Below are positions 60,722-64,000 of a DNA stretch of 64,000 bases, piece after piece (positions within the stretch are counted from its first letter, which is position 1; every line of letters begins with the position of its first letter). Source of the DNA: Actinomadura craniellae. Lineage in GTDB: Bacteria; Actinomycetota; Actinomycetes; Streptosporangiales; Streptosporangiaceae. Made by a program: the position numbers and the translations under genes. Location: the NCBI RefSeq assembly GCF_003289645.1, contig NZ_QLYX01000017.1, positions 124,001 to 188,000 on the forward strand, in the 5' to 3' direction. The notes beneath the pieces were generated by a model. It was not told where the DNA came from. It worked only from the letters and a program-made list of their open reading frames with translations, and made no database searches.

Positions 60722-62068
60722 CTACGGGCAGGCCGGGTACTGCCGGCGGCTGCCGGTGCCGGCGTCGTAGGCGGCCCGGTCGCTGAACTTGCAGCCGAAG
60801 TCCGCGGCTCCCGGCCGCAGCACGTCGTCACCGGCGGGGCGCTTCCCGGTGGTCGTCCACCGGACCAGGTCGTCCCAGGCGGTGCCGAGTTCGGTCGGGG
60901 TGAACTCGCAGTGCCCGGAGGCGCGGATCGCCCGCTGTACCACCAGGTGCGAGCGGCGGGCACGCTTGGCGTCCTGGAGGTAGAACTGCTCCATCGAGAA
61001 CGGCACGAACAGGTCGCCGAGGTTGTGCAGGCTGAGCACCGGGCCGCTGGGCCGGCCGGTGATCCGCGGGATCTCGGTCAGTTTCGGCGAGTACCGGGCG
61101 AGGAGGTTGCGGGGCGCGATCCGCTGCACCTGCCGGTTGATGTTCACCGGGCTGCCGGGCGTGTAGCGGTCGAACAGGTTGGTGGCGACCTGCGCGGGGT
61201 CCTCGGCCAGGCCGGGGCCGGGCGGGGGTGTGGCCCGGGACAGCAGGAAGTCCTTCCACTGGGTGAATGCGCCGTCGGTGCCCGGGCGCGGCCCGCCGGT
61301 CATGTTGACCGTGATGGCCCGTAGTTGCCGGCCCTCGGGGTCGGTGAGCGCCGGGTCGTCGAGCCCCAGCGCCGTCTTGATCTGCGGCACTTGTACCGTC
61401 TGGTACTCGTCGGTGGGCGGGTACGCGCGGATGCCCGCCAGTGCCTGGGCGACCAGGGTGTAGCCGGTCAGCCAGTCGAACTGTTCCTGGTCGCCGAGCA
61501 CCCCGCAGATCGGCAGGCCGGCCGCGTAGAAGCCCGGGTACTCCTCCATCGAGCGGCCGACGATGTGCCCGCCCATGGAGGCGCCGGTGATGTAGGTGCG
61601 GCCGGGCTTCCTGACCAGCCTGGCGAAGTGCAGTGCCAGGTCGCGGGTGCTCAGCACGCCGGCCTTGATGTCGTAGCCGTTGGCGTAGAAGGACGACGCG
61701 GCCCAGGCGTAGCCCTGGTCGAGCAGCTTCTGCCGCAGCGAGGGTGGGGAGACCGACAGGATGGGGGTGTTGCCGGCGTATCCGTGTGCCCACAGCACGA
61801 GCTCGCCGTTCCAGTCCGGCGGTACTTCGATCATGTAGGCGGCGTGCCGGTGGGCGCCCTGCAGTACTCGGGTGGGCTTCCCGTCGATGACGGCCGGGGT
61901 CAGCGGGGGGTTGTTGAACGTGTAGCCCGGTAGCGGCTGGTCGTCGGGGATCTGGGGGCTCTGGGGAGGTGCTGGCGGTTTCGGTTTCGCGGCCGCGGCC
62001 GCCGGGGAGCCGCCGAGCAGCCCGGCGGCCATCAGGGCCGCCATGGCCATGGCGAGGGTTCTGCGCAT
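60722..62068 (-). CDS. Secreted alpha/beta hydrolase
   Basis: 448 residues. A Sec signal peptide (MRRTLAMAMAALMAAGLLGG, cleavage near AAAA-K at about 27) precedes a Pro-rich linker and an alpha/beta hydrolase domain. The nucleophile elbow is TGASMGG; the oxyanion region is LVLWAHGYAG. A catalytic His probably lies in SGHCEF. It would act on esters or peptides outside the cell. ATG at 62066-62068. It is divergent from a TetR gene; the palindrome at 62188-62201 sits between them. Confidence 0.85.
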   Translation of the reverse strand: MRRTLAMAMAALMAAGLLGGSPAAAAAKPKPPAPPQSPQIPDDQPLPGYTFNNPPLTPAVIDGKPTRVLQGAHRHAAYMIEVPPDWNGELVLWAHGYAGNTPILSVSPPSLRQKLLDQGYAWAASSFYANGYDIKAGVLSTRDLALHFARLVRKPGRTYITGASMGGHIVGRSMEEYPGFYAAGLPICGVLGDQEQFDWLTGYTLVAQALAGIRAYPPTDEYQTVQVPQIKTALGLDDPALTDPEGRQLRAITVNMTGGPRPGTDGAFTQWKDFLLSRATPPPGPGLAEDPAQVATNLFDRYTPGSPVNINRQVQRIAPRNLLARYSPKLTEIPRITGRPSGPVLSLHNLGDLFVPFSMEQFYLQDAKRARRSHLVVQRAIRASGHCEFTPTELGTAWDDLVRWTTTGKRPAGDDVLRPGAADFGCKFSDRAAYDAGTGSRRQYPACP

Positions 62069-62187
62069 CCTGTGTCTCCTCGATGCGGGGTGGTGAATCG
62101 GCCCGTCCGCGCCGGCCGGGGTCGCACGGCGCCTCTACTGTGGGCATCCGACCTCCTCGCCGGTACCGAACCTGTGCGGCGGTACAT

Positions 62188-62201
62188 ACCGACTGGTCGG
62201 T
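62188..62201. promoter_or_regulatory. TetR-type operator
   Basis: ACCGAC (62188-62193) and GTCGGT (62196-62201) are perfect 6-base arms with a 2-base centre. This is the shape of many TetR-family operators of actinobacteria. It sits 54 bases before the TetR start and about 120 bases from the hydrolase start, so it can control both divergent genes. Confidence 0.75.
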
Positions 62202-62254
62202 TTCTGGCAAACTATGGCCGTGATCAGTCCCAGTCAATGGTGAGGAGACCCTTT

Positions 62255-62872
62255 GTGCCGGCACACAGGCAGCGGAGCGCCGCGCCCCGCAATCCAGTGG
62301 AGGACCGGATCCTCGCGGCGGCGGTCCGGCTGTTCGCCGAGCGGGGCTTCGACGGCGCCTCGGTCCAGGAGGTGGTGGACGCCGCCCAGGTGACCAAGGG
62401 GGCGCTCTACCACTACTTCGACTCCAAGGTCGACCTGCTCTTCGAGATCTACCATGCGCTGATCACCCGGCAGCTCGCCGACTTCGACCGGATCGTCGCC
62501 GCCGGGCTGCCACCGGCCGAGACCGTCCGGGAGGTGGTCGAAGCCCTGGTCCGCAGCACAGCGACGCATATCGACGAGGCCAAGGTCTTCACCCGCGACA
62601 AGCACCGGCTCGACGACCAGCGGATGCACGCCGTGCGCGCCGAGCGCCGCCGCTACCACGTCGCCTTCCGCGAGATCATCCAGGACGGTCAGGACGCCGG
62701 GGTCTTCTCCGCCGAAGCGTCGGCCGAGACGGTCACCTTCATCGTCTTCGGCATGGTCAACGAGATGCCGCTGTGGTACCGCGCGAACGGGCCCAAGCCC
62801 GCCGCGGAACTCGCCGCGGAGGCCGCCGCGTTCATCCTGGCCGCGCTGACCCCCCGGCCGGCGGGCGGCTGA
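62255..62872 (+). CDS. TetR-family regulator
   Basis: 205 residues. The N-terminal HTH (about 15-62) reads RILAAAVRLFAERGFDGASVQ then VTKGALYHYFDSKVDLLFEIY. The C-terminal ligand-binding part is variable. GTG 62255 has GAGGAG 7 bases upstream; longer frames from 62072 are not supported. It likely represses itself and the divergent secreted hydrolase through the operator at 62188-62201. Ligand unknown. Confidence 0.92.
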   Translation: MPAHRQRSAAPRNPVEDRILAAAVRLFAERGFDGASVQEVVDAAQVTKGALYHYFDSKVDLLFEIYHALITRQLADFDRIVAAGLPPAETVREVVEALVRSTATHIDEAKVFTRDKHRLDDQRMHAVRAERRRYHVAFREIIQDGQDAGVFSAEASAETVTFIVFGMVNEMPLWYRANGPKPAAELAAEAAAFILAALTPRPAGG

Positions 62873-62881
62873 GCCGGGGGG

Positions 62882-63436
62882 TCAGCGCAGGTCGAGCCGG
62901 ACGGTGCCGCCGCGCGGCAGTACCGTCCCCGGGGCGGGGGACTGGCCGGAGACCGTGGTGCCCGACCCCTGCACCGTCACGAGCAGGCCGAGCTGCCCGG
63001 CCACCCCGCGCGCCTGCTGCGCGTCCATCCCGGTGAAGTACGGCACCGTCACCCGGGCGCTCGCGGCCGGGCCGTCCGGCCCGACCGACACGTACAGGGT
63101 CACCTGGCCGCCCGGCGGCAGCGGGGTACCGGCCCGGGGATAGGCGCGGACCACCTGGCCGGCCGGCAGCGACGACGGAACCCTGATCACGTCCGCCACC
63201 CCGAGCCGGCGGGCGGCCAGCCGCCCGGTCGCCGCCATCGAGTCCAGCCCCACCAGCGCGGGGACCGCCACGGCCCCCGCCGAGATCTGCTCGACGGGGG
63301 CCGGCTCGGTCGCGCGCCGGACCGGGGCGTGGGCCGGGCCGAGCACCAGGGTCAGTCCGAGCACGGCGGCGACCCCCACGGTCATCCCGCCGCCGAGCAG
63401 CAGCATGGTGCTCCCGGACATCTGCTGATCGGGCAT
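62882..63436 (-). CDS. Membrane protein with two PASTA domains
   Basis: 184 residues. One membrane helix (about 10-32) is followed by two PASTA domains (about 55-118 and 126-184), each with the VPxLVGLxxxxA or VPYFTGMDAQQA start and a GTxLPPGG or GTVLPRGG turn. PASTA domains bind muropeptides or beta-lactams in kinases and penicillin-binding proteins. No kinase domain is present, so it is probably a cell-wall-sensing or adaptor protein. Starts at ATG 63434-63436. The GTPase gene is 89 bases away on the same strand. Confidence 0.85.
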   Translation of the reverse strand: MPDQQMSGSTMLLLGGGMTVGVAAVLGLTLVLGPAHAPVRRATEPAPVEQISAGAVAVPALVGLDSMAATGRLAARRLGVADVIRVPSSLPAGQVVRAYPRAGTPLPPGGQVTLYVSVGPDGPAASARVTVPYFTGMDAQQARGVAGQLGLLVTVQGSGTTVSGQSPAPGTVLPRGGTVRLDLR

Positions 63437-63525
63437 CGCGTCCCCTTCCGGCCCGAGGGCGTGCGCCCCCGATGTGCCTTGGGACGCTCGTTCGCCCGCC
63501 CGGGTTCGGGACGATCACCTGCGGG

Positions 63526-64000
63526 TCAGCGCAGCAACTGGACGGCCCAGCCCGCGGTGATCGCGAGGGCGGCCACGCCGAGCAGGAACAGCCCGGCGAG
63601 CACCGCCCACCGGCCGGCCCGGTAGCTCGCCGGGACGTGGTCGGCGCCGCGCCCGCGGACCGGCCACGGGTCGCGCAGCGGAGCGGTGCCCGGCGCCGCC
63701 GAGCCGGCCTCGGCCGGGAGTCCCGGGGCGTCGTCGTCCACCGTCAGGCCGGTCACCCAGCCGACCAGCCCGGCCACCGCGGCCGGCTCCGTGCCCAGTC
63801 CCGAGCCGAAGCACCGCACCTGGGCGGAGAGCTGGTCGAGCGTGCGCAGCGTGTTGCCCAGGCCGAGCCGGTCGAGCCAGGCGCGGACCGCCGCGCTGTC
63901 GTCGGCGCGCCCGGCCAACTCGTTGCCGACCGCGGTCCGCGACAGCAGGTCGATCTTGGTGACGACGACCGCGACCCGCTTCTGCCGGCCCCGGTCGGGG
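63526..64000 (-). CDS. TRAFAC-type GTPase, C-terminal part (5' end outside window)
   Basis: About 157 residues are visible; the N-terminus is beyond the right edge. The frame carries the G4 motif TKID inside RVAVVVTKIDLLSR, about 15 residues from the visible start. After a helical region the protein ends in a single membrane helix (about the last 25 residues). The G1-G3 motifs must be outside the window. It probably is a membrane-tethered TRAFAC-clade GTPase. The gene lies upstream of the PASTA protein on the same strand. Confidence 0.75.
   Translation of the reverse strand, partial: PDRGRQKRVAVVVTKIDLLSRTAVGNELAGRADDSAAVRAWLDRLGLGNTLRTLDQLSAQVRCFGSGLGTEPAAVAGLVGWVTGLTVDDDAPGLPAEAGSAAPGTAPLRDPWPVRGRGADHVPASYRAGRWAVLAGLFLLGVAALAITAGWAVQLLR

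Overview
The window is chromosomal DNA from a high-GC actinobacterium. Almost every long frame is GC-rich at third positions, GTG starts are common, and stop/start overlaps of 4 bases (ATGA, GTGA) join many genes. The Scr1-type HTH/DUF397 genes, the HspR-type operator in front of lon, the deazaflavin-dependent nitroreductase and the acyl-CoA racemase and carboxylase genes fit Streptosporangiales (Actinomadura or Nonomuraea-like). That placement is an inference; there is no rRNA or marker gene in the window to prove it.

Layout. 0-3.6 kb: a DUF6493 gene cut by the left edge and its SWIM zinc-finger partner (minus). 3.7-6.7 kb: a translationally coupled glycosyltransferase / DUF2334 deacetylase-like / glycosyltransferase operon. 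6.8-9.9 kb: two small membrane proteins, a strong terminator, a possible small protein, an APH-type phosphotransferase and an NTF2-fold protein. 10.1-12.6 kb: lon with a HAIR heat-shock operator, followed by tandem repeats and a terminator. 12.9-14.9 kb: VanZ, an F420-type nitroreductase and an NAD-dependent epimerase. 15.0-17.4 kb: a regulatory cassette (RsbW-like ATPase, Scr1 HTH regulator, DUF397) bounded by two copies of one hairpin, next to an older, truncated Scr1/DUF397 pair. 17.4-28.8 kb: housekeeping and metabolic genes (aldehyde dehydrogenase, split RibD-like deaminase and reductase, MBL hydrolase, SbcD/SbcC, a solitary ABC binding lipoprotein, a GroES-like protein, an SDR, a TSUP permease). 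28.8-30.3 kb: a Baeyer-Villiger-type monooxygenase.

30.4-35.3 kb holds the most interesting locus: two DUF4132 paralogues with a 123-residue protein between them that reads as a ubiquitin/MoaD-like beta-grasp protein ending in Gly-Gly. 35.4-41.6 kb: a secreted PHB-depolymerase-type esterase, an XRE-cupin regulator divergent from benE with a perfect operator between them, a membrane protein, PPK2 and a lipid kinase. 41.6-49.2 kb: a five-gene minus-strand operon SWIM / DUF5691 / MoxR AAA+ / DUF5682 / VWA, a chaperone-like module of unknown function.

49.2-57 kb: an M50-type membrane peptidase, a membrane-anchored protein with a sigma-like N-terminus, an alpha-methylacyl-CoA racemase, a carboxyltransferase fused to a biotin carrier domain, and a substrate-binding/VWA membrane protein. 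57.1-64 kb: a polytopic GT-like protein, an MDR oxidoreductase, a Gfo/Idh/MocA oxidoreductase, a secreted alpha/beta hydrolase divergent from a TetR regulator with a clear operator, a PASTA protein and a GTPase cut by the right edge. I saw no tRNA, rRNA, CRISPR array or transposase.
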